Assembly: GCA_023460855.1 (NCBI GenBank)
Contig: JAEWOS010000032.1
Span: forward strand, 59,414 to 123,413
Direction: 5' to 3'
DNA from: Bacteroidota bacterium
GTDB lineage: Bacteria > Bacteroidota > Bacteroidia > Flavobacteriales > Weeksellaceae
Length of the DNA stretch: 64,000 bases
The notes under the pieces were generated by a model that was given only the letters and a program-made list of their open reading frames with translations, was not told the origin of the DNA and did no database searches. Below are positions 1 through 9,281 of the stretch, one piece after another (the stretch's first letter is position 1; every line of letters begins with the position of its first letter). Both the position numbers and the translations under genes were made by a program.

Positions 1-591
1 GGTGGTGTGAGATAAATCGTGGCTGGAAATCAGAAAAGTTACGCGTGCATCCTGTGACCAGACGCGGATCAGATTTTTTAGTTTGATCTGCGTGGAAGGA
101 TCGAGGTTCGCAAAAGGCTCATCCAGCACGATAATCTCCGGATTTCCGATTAATGCGCCCACAATTCCTACTTTTTTCTGGTTTCCTTTGGAAAGATCGC
201 GGATGTACTTGCCTGCGTTCAGAATTTCACCGTTAAACAGATCGTTAAACTGTTTCAGAAACTCATCAACAGAAGCTTTGTTCTGTCCGCGAAGTTCTCC
301 CAGAAAATAAAAATATTCTTCCGGTGTCAGATAGCCAATCAGGAACGTATCATCGATGAAGGCCGAAACTTTATTTTTCCACGCTTCAGATTCATGAACT
401 TTAATGTCCTCAATTGCTATAAATCCGGTTGTTGGCTGAATTAAATCCAGCAGACAACTGAACAATGTTGTTTTGCCGGCACCATTATTCCCGACAAGTC
501 CAAATGTTTCTCCTTTCGGAATTTCAAGGTGCTCAATTTCGAGCACTTTTGCATTTCCGTAAACCTTCGAAATATTATGTATGTTAATCAT
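1..591 (-). CDS. ABC transporter ATP-binding protein (3' end cut by window edge)
   Basis: This is the ATPase subunit of an ABC exporter, acting at the cytoplasmic face of the inner membrane. 197 codons are visible and the frame is still open at position 1, so the C-terminus lies outside the window. From the N-terminus one sees Walker A (GNNGAGKT, about residue 34), an LSKGNQKK signature, Walker B (IIVLDEP) and the H-loop histidine in SSHD. The ATG at 589-591 begins MINIHNISKVYG, a usual ABC start. The gene ends 16 bases before nothing else on its strand upstream except the permease gene at 608-2071, which is transcribed first, so the two form one exporter operon. The substrate cannot be read from the sequence. 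Confidence 0.93.
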   Translation of the reverse strand, partial: MINIHNISKVYGNAKVLEIEHLEIPKGETFGLVGNNGAGKTTLFSCLLDLIQPTTGFIAIEDIKVHESEAWKNKVSAFIDDTFLIGYLTPEEYFYFLGELRGQNKASVDEFLKQFNDLFNGEILNAGKYIRDLSKGNQKKVGIVGALIGNPEIIVLDEPFANLDPSTQIKLKNLIRVWSQDARVTFLISSHDLSHTT

Positions 592-607
592 GCGATGTTA
601 TTTATTT

Positions 608-2071
608 TTATCCTTCTTTAAATGCTGCGATCGTAGAATATTTTTCAGTTTTATAGATTCTTACAATCATATCAAAGATCCTGTCGCGAAGCAGAAAACC
701 AATCAGACCTAAAATTCCGAGTACAACAACCGCCGGCATAAGTCCTGCGAAATATTCCACTGCACCAAAAACAGCCATTGGAATCAGCATTTGCGGAATC
801 ATAATCAGCAGAATTTTTAAATTGAAATTGTTCTGACCACTTGTAAATCCTTTTGAAGCAGAGTTCAGGTCAATCGGTTTTTTATTGTAAGCTCCCGCAA
901 GTAAAGTCAGGTAGGAATTCACACCCAGATTATACAGTCCGGCCGCGAATATGGTGAAGTAATATTCCCAGCTGATCAATGCATAACCAACAGCCAGGAT
1001 CATAGAAATCGCAATTCCCATGACGAACAGCATCCATTTGGCTTTCAGGAATTCTTTATAAGGAACATTCTGCGTCATCATCAAAGGATAATAAGAAGAA
1101 TCCCACGCCGGAACGCGTTGCCCGAACATCAGATTGAAACCACCCGTTACAAAAATTCCCATAAAAATCATCATGAAACTGTTGTCATATCCATTGGAAT
1201 AAACCAAAAGTCCGTAAAACAGAAACAGAAATCCCCCGATAAACGCACTTCGCGCTGCTTTGCTTCGCTTAATCATCCGGATATCGTTGTTGATGAAAGT
1301 TCCCATGGTTCCGTAACGGTTAAGGAAAGCGATATTCTCGGTTTTGCCGACAGATTTTTTCATTTCCAGTCCTTTATCCAGATACAGATTCGTGCGGATG
1401 AACCGGAAAGTTAAATATCCAAGAACTACGACAGCCGCTACAAACAGCAGGGAAAGCAGCGGATTATTATACAGCGCGAACATCACCTGTTCCGAAACAG
1501 CGACCAGATCAATAATTTTAAAATAATGCAGCGCCGCAACAGCAGCCAGAACTGCAACAACCGGATACAGAACAGAATTTTTCTTGTTGATGAAGGTATT
1601 GATGAACGTATTCGCAATCAGCATCGCTGTGCTTCCCGCAAAAACAGAAAGGATTCCAACAGAGGAAAAGCCTTTGTCTATCAGCAATAAAACGGTAAAC
1701 GGAATCATAAAAAGCAGAAAACTCCACGTAAAGAAGGAGGCCATGATTTTGGCCAGCGTTAAGCCTGCAAGCTGAGATTTCGAAACTTTGAGCGTGAGAA
1801 ACGGCTTGATATTTTCAGCCGGAAGCTGCTGCATAAAATACTTCAGCAGCAAGTCGATCAGCCAGTAAAAAAGGAAATATCCGGCAAACAGTTTAAATGG
1901 ATTAACCTCCTCTTCTTTCGCGCCAAAATACAGCAGAAGAGCACCCCCAAAAAATACCGCAGCCATGTACGCATAAATGAAAAACATACCAATTTTCATC
2001 GCCAGACTTTCGCCAAATGATTTGCTTCGGAGAAAATTCTTGATTTCGAGCTGCAGAAATTTTAATAACAT
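608..2071 (-). CDS. DUF5687-family ABC transporter permease
   Basis: This 487-residue polytopic inner-membrane protein resembles the DUF5687 family of Bacteroidota, which is regularly encoded next to an ABC ATPase. About eleven hydrophobic segments are visible, beginning near residue 30 (FFIYAYMAAVFFGG) and ending near residue 460. No soluble catalytic domain is seen. It lies 16 bases upstream of the ATPase gene at 1-591 and is co-transcribed with it, so it should form the membrane half of that exporter. The family assignment rests on size, topology and context; the substrate is unknown. Confidence 0.82.
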   Translation of the reverse strand: MLLKFLQLEIKNFLRSKSFGESLAMKIGMFFIYAYMAAVFFGGALLLYFGAKEEEVNPFKLFAGYFLFYWLIDLLLKYFMQQLPAENIKPFLTLKVSKSQLAGLTLAKIMASFFTWSFLLFMIPFTVLLLIDKGFSSVGILSVFAGSTAMLIANTFINTFINKKNSVLYPVVAVLAAVAALHYFKIIDLVAVSEQVMFALYNNPLLSLLFVAAVVVLGYLTFRFIRTNLYLDKGLEMKKSVGKTENIAFLNRYGTMGTFINNDIRMIKRSKAARSAFIGGFLFLFYGLLVYSNGYDNSFMMIFMGIFVTGGFNLMFGQRVPAWDSSYYPLMMTQNVPYKEFLKAKWMLFVMGIAISMILAVGYALISWEYYFTIFAAGLYNLGVNSYLTLLAGAYNKKPIDLNSASKGFTSGQNNFNLKILLIMIPQMLIPMAVFGAVEYFAGLMPAVVVLGILGLIGFLLRDRIFDMIVRIYKTEKYSTIAAFKEG

Positions 2072-2110
2072 TTTGAGGGAGTTTATGATACGGTGAAAGA
2101 TAAAAAATAT

Positions 2111-2989
2111 TTAGCGGTTAAACGGAAGATCCCGGCCGGTTTTCATGTCAACGGGAGTTAATTTATACCCGAGTTTCATCAGTTGCGAAATCAAACCGGA
2201 ATTATACTGCAAATGCATGCTTCCCACAGAAATAAAAGCATTCTGTTCATCAATAATTCCCGGAATCTGCTTTATCCAGTTTTCATTTCTGTCTTTCAGC
2301 AGTGTTTTATGGTATTTTGTCATCACGCTTCGGTTCAGGAAATAATTGAACTGCTGATCGTAATACTTTTGGATGGAATTGGCCGGATCATCTTTCACGA
2401 TGGTATTTCCGAGTTCATTTACCATCTGGTTCAGCGATTTTTTCGCAAGAAATGCAGTAATTCCACCGGATTGTGCTTGATTAACGGTTTCCATCTGCTG
2501 GTCTCCGGTTTCCAGATAAATTATTTTCTTCGATTGCGAAACAGCGATTTTTTTCAGCGCGATTTCAATGTTCTCACCTTTTGATGAAGGATGATTCGAA
2601 ACTGTATTATAAATAGAAATCATGGCGACAAGTCCCATCGGCGTTCGCTTCAGCGCATTGCGTCCCAGGTATTTCACTACTTTTTCCCTTTGTTCTTGCG
2701 TCAGCAGTTTTTTCAGTTCTTCGTTTTCGGGAAGCGATTCCACGGCTTTTTTCTGTTTTTTAAGATCATCCTGATCGAGTTCAAAAACAACGGTTTCTGC
2801 TTCGGACATTTTTTGTGAAATGATCGGAAAACTTTCTAAATAATGGTCCGTCAACAGATGATTGGTTCCGTTCAGATAGGAAACATGAGAATTTTTCGGA
2901 TTCTCAATGCGCCAAAGAAAAGTATTCTGAGCGTACGAAAATAATCCTGAACTCAGTACCGTGCAAAGAAGCAAAAGTTTTGTTTTCAT
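2111..2989 (-). CDS. TraB/GumN family secreted protein
   Basis: This 292-residue protein starts with a Sec signal peptide (MKTKLLLLCTVLSSG, cleavage probably after SYA near residue 20). The mature part has the TraB/GumN pattern: an N-terminal FLWRIENP strand, a GTNHLL motif with the conserved histidine, and a late SVGSMHL segment with the second conserved G-H pair near residue 255. The fold belongs to the Tiki/TraB group of putative metalloproteases, but catalysis is not shown for most bacterial members. The protein is probably periplasmic. It sits between the ABC transporter genes and recN with a 145-base upstream gap in which no clear -7 box was found. Confidence 0.85.
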   Translation of the reverse strand: MKTKLLLLCTVLSSGLFSYAQNTFLWRIENPKNSHVSYLNGTNHLLTDHYLESFPIISQKMSEAETVVFELDQDDLKKQKKAVESLPENEELKKLLTQEQREKVVKYLGRNALKRTPMGLVAMISIYNTVSNHPSSKGENIEIALKKIAVSQSKKIIYLETGDQQMETVNQAQSGGITAFLAKKSLNQMVNELGNTIVKDDPANSIQKYYDQQFNYFLNRSVMTKYHKTLLKDRNENWIKQIPGIIDEQNAFISVGSMHLQYNSGLISQLMKLGYKLTPVDMKTGRDLPFNR

Positions 2990-3134
2990 TTCAAAAAGAC
3001 ATTTGAATTAATAAATATGACGGACATTTTCTGATTCGTTGAATTAGAATCAGCCAAATGACAGACAAGGATAACAAAATTGATCAATCCTGTACAGGAT
3101 AAGTATGCAGGAAATAACGGTTTGTTACAAAAAA

Positions 3135-4784
3135 TTATTTCATCAGTTCTGCAGCCTGCTTCAGTGCGGCATCCGTAATTTCGGAACCGGATAGAAGCTG
3201 TGCGATTTCCTGAAGTTTTTCACCGGATTGCAGCGGAATAATATCAGACTGTGTTTTACCTGCAATCTCCGACTTCACGACTTTGTAATTGTTGTCGCCT
3301 TTTGCAGCAACCTGCGCAAGGTGCGTAATGACAATCAGCTGCAGATCAGCGGACATTTCGCGCATCACTTTTCCCATTTCATCCGCCACTTTCCCGGAAA
3401 CGCCTGTATCGATTTCGTCGAGAATCAGTGTCGGAAACTCTGAATTTTCAGCCATAATTTTTTTTACGGCAAGCATGACGCGGGATCTTTCACCACCTGA
3501 AACAGCAGTTTTGATCGGTTTCAGCGGAAAACCTGTATTGGCCTGAAACAGCAGTTCCACCTGATCTTTACCGTAAGAATTAAACTGCGCATCGGATTTC
3601 AGCTCCACTTCAGTTTTTGCTTTTTCGAGACCGAGTTTTTTTAGCAGTCGCTCCATTTCCTTTTTGAAAATGACTGCTGATTTGGAACGGTTTTTCGAAA
3701 GCACGCCACTGCTGTCAGAAAGATTTTTTTCCAGTTTTTGGATTTCCTGCTCCGTAAAAGCGATATGTTCTTCAATCTGCGCAAAACCGGTCTGTTCACC
3801 GGAAAGCCGGTCGCGAATTTCGATCAGTTCTTCAACCGTAGAAACATGATGTTTCAGAAAAAGCGCATTGATTCTGTTTAGCTGCTCATTCAGTTGCTGC
3901 TGCAGCGCAGGATCTGTTTCAATGAGTTCCGCACGGTTCTGCATTTCGAAAACCATGTCTTTCAGTTCCACGAAATTTTCTTCGAAACGCTGCTCCAGTT
4001 CTGTAAACTGATGCGAAAGTTCGGCTGTCTTAGAAAGTTTAGACCGTACATCATTTAAACTGTCGAGTATTCCGATTTCTTCGGCATCAAACCTTTCGAG
4101 AATCTGTGCAAGATTTTCGGAAATATTGCCCGCATTTTCATGTGTGCGCAGTCTTTCCTGAATTTCTTCAAGATCAACTGAATCGAGATCAGCATCTTCA
4201 AGTTCGGTAAGGATAAAATTACGGTAGTCTGAATCTTTCTGCCCCTGCTCCAGTTTGAGCCGCAGTTCTGCAAGGCTGTTTTTCTTTTTCGTATAATCGG
4301 AATAACTTTCCTGATAATCTTTGATCAGCTTCTTGTTTTCGCCAAGGTTATCGATAATGCCGAATTGGAATTCAGTGGAAAATAAGTTCGCCGTTTCGAA
4401 CTGTGAATGGATATCGATGAGTTGTTCAGAAAGCAAACGCAGAATTTCCAGCGTGACTGGAACATCATTCACAAATGCCCTGGATTTTCCGCTCGGAAGA
4501 ATCTCCCGCCGAATGAAAGTGACCGGTTCAAAATCGAGATCGTTTTCTTCAAAAAAACTCCGAAGTTTTTCGGAAAGTGAGAATTCCGCTTCGACCATGC
4601 TTTTCACGGTAGGATCACCCACATTTTTGATATCGGCTCTTTCTCCAAGAATCAGCCGCAATGCACCCAGAATGATGGATTTACCCGCACCTGTTTCTCC
4701 GGTAATAACCTGTAAACCGGCATTAAAATTTACTTCAAGTGAAGAAATAAGTGCGAAATTCTGAATTTTTAGAGATAAAAGCAT
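3135..4784 (-). CDS. recN: DNA repair protein RecN
   Basis: RecN is an SMC-like cytoplasmic ATPase of double-strand-break repair. Walker A (GETGAGKS) is at residues 29-36. The centre (about 150-350) is coiled coil rich in Glu, Gln and Leu. The C-terminal half has the signature region (VSGGERSRVMLAVK) and Walker B (LILDEIDTGVSG), and ends in the D-loop and switch (VITHLAQVAA). The length of 549 residues is normal. The start was placed at the ATG 4782-4784, giving MLLSLKIQNFALI. A longer frame runs to 4814 but would overlap the -7 box at 4812-4819. RecN is followed by a separate leftward gene for the TraB-like protein. Confidence 0.95.
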   Translation of the reverse strand: MLLSLKIQNFALISSLEVNFNAGLQVITGETGAGKSIILGALRLILGERADIKNVGDPTVKSMVEAEFSLSEKLRSFFEENDLDFEPVTFIRREILPSGKSRAFVNDVPVTLEILRLLSEQLIDIHSQFETANLFSTEFQFGIIDNLGENKKLIKDYQESYSDYTKKKNSLAELRLKLEQGQKDSDYRNFILTELEDADLDSVDLEEIQERLRTHENAGNISENLAQILERFDAEEIGILDSLNDVRSKLSKTAELSHQFTELEQRFEENFVELKDMVFEMQNRAELIETDPALQQQLNEQLNRINALFLKHHVSTVEELIEIRDRLSGEQTGFAQIEEHIAFTEQEIQKLEKNLSDSSGVLSKNRSKSAVIFKKEMERLLKKLGLEKAKTEVELKSDAQFNSYGKDQVELLFQANTGFPLKPIKTAVSGGERSRVMLAVKKIMAENSEFPTLILDEIDTGVSGKVADEMGKVMREMSADLQLIVITHLAQVAAKGDNNYKVVKSEIAGKTQSDIIPLQSGEKLQEIAQLLSGSEITDAALKQAAELMK

Positions 4785-4811
4785 GGGGAAAACTGCAGAT
4801 TTATTCCGCGG

Positions 4812-4843
4812 CAAAAGTAAGACTAATTTCCCTCTTGCTCAAA
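4812..4843 (-). promoter_or_regulatory. recN promoter, Bacteroidota type
   Basis: Read on the minus strand, TACTTTTG (4812-4819) fits the TAnnTTTG -7 box, and TTTG (4840-4843) lies 20 bases upstream as the -33 element. Transcription should begin near 4806, about 20 bases before the ATG at 4784. This is one of the best two-element matches in the window. Confidence 0.65.
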
Positions 4844-4868
4844 TATCGGAACGTTTAGCTGCGTTTCC

Positions 4869-5771
4869 TTAACGCCATTTGCTCCATTTGCTGTCGATAT
4901 TTTTGGGCGACAGAACTGTCATAAGGTTTTTTAAATCGTTCAGATTAACACCGCCGTTATTCGTGCTGTCGAAAACGCTGTAAATCTCTGCAACTTTCGC
5001 ATCCAGAAAAATATTAACCGGATAATTCATCTGGAAAGTGTTCTCATATTTCTGAAGCTGCATCAATGCTGCTGCAATACTTTTTTTACCCTGAGACTGA
5101 TCCTGATTGCTAAGCTGATCCAAACCTGCACGATGATACGTATAAGATGCTGCACGAAGCGTATTGGTGTTCGGATTCATTAAGCCGTCGATCAGTGCGC
5201 CACGCGTTCTCGGCCCTTCAACAACAGCCCAGCCGTCGAAACCACGGTTCATTGCATTCTGGGAAATCGCCTGCGCTTTCGTGAAATACTGCTGTCCGCT
5301 CATCGACTGAAAGCTGTCTGCATCGTAACCCAAAATGATATACACATAATAACTTACCAGATCGGAAAGATTTTTTCCAGAAAACTGTCTTTCATTGAAT
5401 ACGAGGTTTTCATTTTCCAGATATTCAAAACTGACTTTCTGATCATTGATATTCAGGAGCGGGGACTCATAGCTAGAATTATAAACGGGGCGAACCGACT
5501 GAATCAAAAGTGATCCGATATACTTATTACCTTCTCTTCCGTTGAGGACAAAGGCAAAATTGCATTTGATTTTCTCGTGATTCTGAAGTTTTTTGCCGGT
5601 CCAGCTTGTATTATTGATGAAATCACGAAGGTTTTTTTCAAGATTTTTATAAACCTGCTGATTACTTCCGGCGAGCTGATCTGCATTAACTGTCACATTT
5701 GCAAACAGTTCCTGTGAAAAAGCAGAGGTTCCGGTGATAAAAAGAATTATAAGGATAAAATATTTTTTCAT
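4869..5771 (-). CDS. porD: PorD / DUF4835 family secreted protein
   Basis: This 300-residue protein has a signal peptide (MKKYFILIILFITGTSAFSQ) and the DUF4835 pattern: an early LFANVTVNADQ strand, FINNTSW, NEKLNF-like aromatic stretches, and a mid-protein YYVYIILGYDADSF. In current naming the family is linked to PorD of the type IX secretion machinery. The exact role of PorD is not well defined, so the symbol is given on family and synteny grounds only. It lies between coaBC and recN on the same strand, an arrangement recurrent in Flavobacteriia. No lipobox is present and the protein is expected in the periplasm or at the outer membrane. Confidence 0.78.
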   Translation of the reverse strand: MKKYFILIILFITGTSAFSQELFANVTVNADQLAGSNQQVYKNLEKNLRDFINNTSWTGKKLQNHEKIKCNFAFVLNGREGNKYIGSLLIQSVRPVYNSSYESPLLNINDQKVSFEYLENENLVFNERQFSGKNLSDLVSYYVYIILGYDADSFQSMSGQQYFTKAQAISQNAMNRGFDGWAVVEGPRTRGALIDGLMNPNTNTLRAASYTYHRAGLDQLSNQDQSQGKKSIAAALMQLQKYENTFQMNYPVNIFLDAKVAEIYSVFDSTNNGGVNLNDLKNLMTVLSPKNIDSKWSKWR

Positions 5772-5852
5772 GCTGTAATGTTGGATTTAGAAACGGAAAA
5801 ATAGTTAAAATATTTTGAGAACCGTTTGTTTTTGAGGATTTTGCGCCACTGT

Positions 5853-7064
5853 TTATGCGTTCATTTTCATTCTTTCTTCTGCGAAATTCAGAATATCTGC
5901 AGCAACTTCAGTCTTTGATTTCAAATCGAACGTGCGGATTTCGTCATTTGTGAGAATTTTGATCCGGTTGGTGTCATTTTTAAAACCTGCACCTTCGTCG
6001 CGCAGTGAATTCAAAACGATCATATCGAGGTTTTTTTTCCGGAGTTTTCCCTGTGCATTTTCTTCTTCATTCTGTGTTTCTAGTGCAAAGCCTACCAGAA
6101 ACTGCTGTTTTTTCTGATCGCCCATCGATTTCAGGATGTCCGGATTTTTAACGAGTTCAATGACAAGATCATCGTCATTTTTCTTTATTTTTTCTGATGC
6201 GACAGTTTTCGGCGCATAATCGGCAACTGCTGCACTTGCAATAGCGATATCGACCTGATCGTAAAATTCGAAAACTTTCGCATACATTTCTTTGGCAGAC
6301 GTAACTCTGTGCAACCGGATGCTTTCATTTTTCGTCTTTTCTGCGGAAGGACCGGAAATCAAAATCACTTTCGCTCCGCGCGCAGCGGCTTCTTCAGCAA
6401 TCGCGAATCCCATTTTTCCGGAAGAATGGTTTCCAATAAAACGAACCGGATCGATTGCTTCATAAGTTGGTCCCGCAGTTATTAACACCGTTTTTCCTTC
6501 CAGATTTTTAGCTCTGTACCCGTTTTCAAAATTCTGTTCCAAATAAGAAACGATGGTTTCAGGTTCCGCCATTCTTCCCTGGCCGAAAAGACCGCTTGCG
6601 AGTTCTCCTTCTTCCGCAGGAATCACGGTATGCCCAAAATCTTCTGCCATCTCCAGATTCTGTCTTGTGGAAGGATGTGCATACATATCGAGATCCATTG
6701 CCGGAGCAATAAACACCGGACATTTTGCAGACATATATGTTGCTATCACGAAATTGTCGCAGATTCCGTGAATCATCTTTGCCAAAGTATTCGCAGTGCA
6801 GGGCGCCACCAAAAGTAAATCTGCCCAAAGTGCAAGTTCCACATGACTGTTCCAGAGTCCGTTATCGCTATAAAAATCAGAATACACCGGATTTTTAGAA
6901 AGTGTAGACAAAGTAAGTTTCGAAACAAAATTTTCTGCATCGGGTGTCATAATCACCTGAACTTCCGCACCTTTCTTAATCAGATCGCGTACAAGACTGT
7001 TGATTTTATAGGCAGCAATTCCGCCGGTAACGGCTATTAAGATCTTTTTGTTTTCTAAACTCAT
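5853..7064 (-). CDS. coaBC: Bifunctional phosphopantothenoylcysteine decarboxylase / phosphopantothenate-cysteine ligase
   Basis: This cytoplasmic enzyme carries out two consecutive steps of coenzyme A synthesis. The N-terminal flavodoxin-like CoaC domain (residues 1-185) shows GGIAAYK, the catalytic histidine H74 in NSHVELALW, a TANTLAKM loop and APAMDLDMY. The C-terminal CoaB domain starts with VLITAGPTYEAIDPVRFI and has NHSSGKMG and a KKNDDDLVIELVKNPDIL region. The length of 403 residues is normal. The substrate-clamp motif that reads A-C-G in E. coli Dfp reads A-S-G here (ELASGLFGQGRM), probably a lineage trait. An intrinsic terminator separates it from the upstream omega gene, so it may have its own promoter; TAATTTCG just upstream is one base off the -7 consensus. 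Confidence 0.95.
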   Translation of the reverse strand: MSLENKKILIAVTGGIAAYKINSLVRDLIKKGAEVQVIMTPDAENFVSKLTLSTLSKNPVYSDFYSDNGLWNSHVELALWADLLLVAPCTANTLAKMIHGICDNFVIATYMSAKCPVFIAPAMDLDMYAHPSTRQNLEMAEDFGHTVIPAEEGELASGLFGQGRMAEPETIVSYLEQNFENGYRAKNLEGKTVLITAGPTYEAIDPVRFIGNHSSGKMGFAIAEEAAARGAKVILISGPSAEKTKNESIRLHRVTSAKEMYAKVFEFYDQVDIAIASAAVADYAPKTVASEKIKKNDDDLVIELVKNPDILKSMGDQKKQQFLVGFALETQNEEENAQGKLRKKNLDMIVLNSLRDEGAGFKNDTNRIKILTNDEIRTFDLKSKTEVAADILNFAEERMKMNA

Positions 7065-7101
7065 TTCTTTTCTTTGGCTTATGCGAAATTAGGCATTTAA
7101 T

Positions 7102-7130
7102 AAAAAACCACATAAGCAAAACTTATGTGG
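7102..7130 (-). terminator. Intrinsic terminator after the omega-subunit gene
   Basis: A perfect 9-bp stem (7108-7116 with 7122-7130) with a 5-base loop is followed on the minus strand by six T residues (7107-7102). It lies 24 bases after the stop of the omega gene and before coaBC, so it should end most bamD-omega transcripts. Confidence 0.75.
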
Positions 7131-7153
7131 CTGTATTTTTCAGGAAGCGCAGA

Positions 7154-7477
7154 TTAATCTCTGTCTTCTGTTTTTCTGTGATAAATGCTGTCGTCCAGCC
7201 ATTCCTTAATCGCGATCGAAGTCGGCTTCGGAAGCTTTTCATAATGCTTGGAGATTTCGATCTGCTCTCTGTTTTCGAAAACTTCTTCCAGCGTTGCGTT
7301 GTGAACAGCAAATTCGTCCAGTTTACCGTGAAGTTCTGTACGGATTTCAGCGTTGATCTGCTCTGCTCTTTTACCCATAATTACAATAGCTTCGTAGATA
7401 GAACCAACTTTCTCTTCGATTCTGTCTCTGTCGTATGTAATGGTATTTAGTTCTGCTTTTATTTCTGGTGCGGTCAT
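7154..7477 (-). CDS. rpoZ: RNA polymerase omega / Rpb6-like subunit
   Basis: This 107-residue protein resembles the omega (Rpb6-like) subunit of Bacteroidota RNA polymerase, which helps assembly of beta-prime. The recognisable core is NTITYDRDRIEEKVGS followed by SIYEAIVIMGKRAEQIN, matching the omega helix that carries the A-I-x-x-x-x-R-A-x-Q-I pattern. The rest is a helical acidic extension that ends KTEDRD. The start was taken at the ATG 7475-7477 (MTAPEIK) rather than the TTG two codons earlier. It lies 38 bases downstream of bamD, a conserved neighbour in this class, and is followed by an intrinsic terminator. Confidence 0.85.
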   Translation of the reverse strand: MTAPEIKAELNTITYDRDRIEEKVGSIYEAIVIMGKRAEQINAEIRTELHGKLDEFAVHNATLEEVFENREQIEISKHYEKLPKPTSIAIKEWLDDSIYHRKTEDRD

Positions 7478-7521
7478 TATCAACTGATTTACAATTTAAA
7501 AAGTGGGCAAATTTACGAATT

Positions 7522-8493
7522 TTATTTTTGTATCGGAATTGATACTGCAGGCGGCGGCGTTACGACAACTGCGCTGTCTATCTGGCTTTGTCTCTGCGAA
7601 CGTTCTGCAGCCTCACCTTCTCTGATTTTTGCCTGATCAGCAAGTCTCTGTTGCCTTGCTTCCAGTTCTGCACGCCGTGCTTCAGTCTGTGCTCTCACCT
7701 GTGCAAAATTCTTGTCTTCTGCATGTAGGTCTTCACGCATTTTTGCGGCATCTTTGGCGAAATCTGTTCCCGGAAGTTCTTTTTCCACAAATTTGGAATA
7801 AGCAATTGCATTGTCAATTCTTTCCTGCTTCAGATCATAAATAGAATGCTTCGCAAGTTCGAATCTCGACCTCATTATATAGTCGTAAATATTCGGTCTT
7901 AGTTTGGTTGCTGGGAAATCGTCTAGTACATTTTCAAGCGCCACGTTTGCTGCTTTGTAATCGCCCATTTTATAATACTGTCTCGCATTTTCGTAGGCTT
8001 TAAACTCCTGCTTGTACGAAAGTTCGTCGATCATCTGACCGATATTTTTGGAGCGCTCGGATTCCGGATATTCATTCAGGAAATTCTGCAGTTCTGTGAT
8101 TGCCAGATCGGTGCTGGACTGATCCAGATTGTAATCCATCGAACCGTTATAATAACAGATAGCTGACATATATGCAGCTTCTTCTTTTCGGGGATCCTGT
8201 GGAAATGTTACTGAGAAATTTTTGAACTGGTGGCCTGCAAGTTTGTAATTCTTGTCATAATAATTCGCGTAAGCAGAATTGAAAACAACATTGGCAGCAT
8301 CATCAGTTCCCGCAACTAGGTTGGTAAGCCTTTCATAAAGCTGAATGGCATTTGCCCACTTCTTTTTGGCAAACTGGTCGTTCGCGGCCTGCAGGATAAA
8401 ATCTTTGTCGGCACTCTTCATCGCCTTGTCCATCTGGCTGTTGCAACCAACGATAAATGCAGACGCAAAAATGATCAGAAAATATTTTTTCAT
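7522..8493 (-). CDS. bamD: Outer membrane protein assembly factor BamD
   Basis: BamD is the lipoprotein of the BAM complex that helps insert beta-barrels into the outer membrane from the periplasmic side. The 323-residue product has a lipoprotein signal with the lipobox cysteine at residue 17 (AFIVGC). The body is a run of TPR-like helices (for example AIQLYERLTNL, FNSAYANYYDKNYKLAGHQF, ELQNFLNEYPESERS, ARQYYKMGDYKAANVALENVL). The C-terminal 70 residues are rich in Arg, Glu and Gln and end in a Pro-Val stretch, which lengthens it relative to the E. coli protein. It is the first gene of the bamD-omega unit, with a -7 box at 8542-8549. Confidence 0.93.
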   Translation of the reverse strand: MKKYFLIIFASAFIVGCNSQMDKAMKSADKDFILQAANDQFAKKKWANAIQLYERLTNLVAGTDDAANVVFNSAYANYYDKNYKLAGHQFKNFSVTFPQDPRKEEAAYMSAICYYNGSMDYNLDQSSTDLAITELQNFLNEYPESERSKNIGQMIDELSYKQEFKAYENARQYYKMGDYKAANVALENVLDDFPATKLRPNIYDYIMRSRFELAKHSIYDLKQERIDNAIAYSKFVEKELPGTDFAKDAAKMREDLHAEDKNFAQVRAQTEARRAELEARQQRLADQAKIREGEAAERSQRQSQIDSAVVVTPPPAVSIPIQK

Positions 8494-8541
8494 AAATATA
8501 AGAGGATTGGGAAGCTAATGAATTGTTCCGCAATCAGTTTG

Positions 8542-8549
8542 CAAAAATA
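8542..8549 (-). promoter_or_regulatory. bamD -7 promoter box
   Basis: On the minus strand the bases read TATTTTTG, a full TAnnTTTG match. Transcription should start near 8536, about 43 bases ahead of the bamD ATG at 8493. No convincing -33 TTTG was found at the expected distance. Confidence 0.5.
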
Positions 8550-8598
8550 TGATTTTTTTGAGAACGTGCTATTTTTTAACGGTATTTAACGGCACAAA

Positions 8599-9234
8599 TC
8601 AAAGCTGATCGCCGGTGTAACCAAGCATAGCAAAGATGGAGAACAACATGTTCGCGCGTACTTTTTTCTCGGCTTCAGTCATATACTGTTCTTCGTCGTC
8701 GCTTTTTACGTACATCCCGATGAAATTCGGATTACGGATGGTGAACAATGTCGTTCCCATGATAATGCTGAGAATATCCTCAGGTTTCGGCGCGAAAGTA
8801 AAAAGTCCGGATGCTACCCCTTTTTTTACCGCATCATCAATTCGCGAGACGGTCAGTTCATAAAATTCAGACATTTCTGATTTCAAATGCTCCGTAAACC
8901 TTAATTCCTGCGTTACAAACCCGTGAAAATAACGGTATTTAAAAAGCTGCGAAACGATGTATTTCACAATTTCCTTCAGCTGCATGTCCGGTTTGCCTTC
9001 TTTGATCGTTTCCGCAAATTCGGCGAAATGCTCTCTGGTTTTTTGCACCCGGAAATGGTACAGGTGCGACATCATCTTCTCCTTGGAACCAAAATAATAC
9101 GAAATCATCGCTACATTGATGTTCGCTTTGGTAGAAATATCGCGTACTGATGTTCCTTCAAAACCTTTTTTTGCAATCAGTTCTTCCGCAACGTTCAGGA
9201 TGTGAATTTGTTTTTCAGTAAAGTTGTTTGCCAT
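8599..9234 (-). CDS. TetR/AcrR family transcriptional regulator
   Basis: This 211-residue cytoplasmic repressor has the TetR helix-turn-helix at residues 8-55: NVAEELIAKKGFEGTSVRDIS, then a recognition helix ending NVAMISYYFGSKEKM. The remaining helical ligand-binding domain is specific to this protein and does not reveal its inducer. It is transcribed away from tatD. The 117-base gap between the two holds a 17-bp palindrome (9282-9298) that could be its operator. No transporter or enzyme gene that would be an obvious target is adjacent. Confidence 0.93.
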   Translation of the reverse strand: MANNFTEKQIHILNVAEELIAKKGFEGTSVRDISTKANINVAMISYYFGSKEKMMSHLYHFRVQKTREHFAEFAETIKEGKPDMQLKEIVKYIVSQLFKYRYFHGFVTQELRFTEHLKSEMSEFYELTVSRIDDAVKKGVASGLFTFAPKPEDILSIIMGTTLFTIRNPNFIGMYVKSDDEEQYMTEAEKKVRANMLFSIFAMLGYTGDQL

Positions 9235-9281
9235 CTATTGTGTATTGGACGTTAAAATTAACAATAATTAACAGATTAAAC

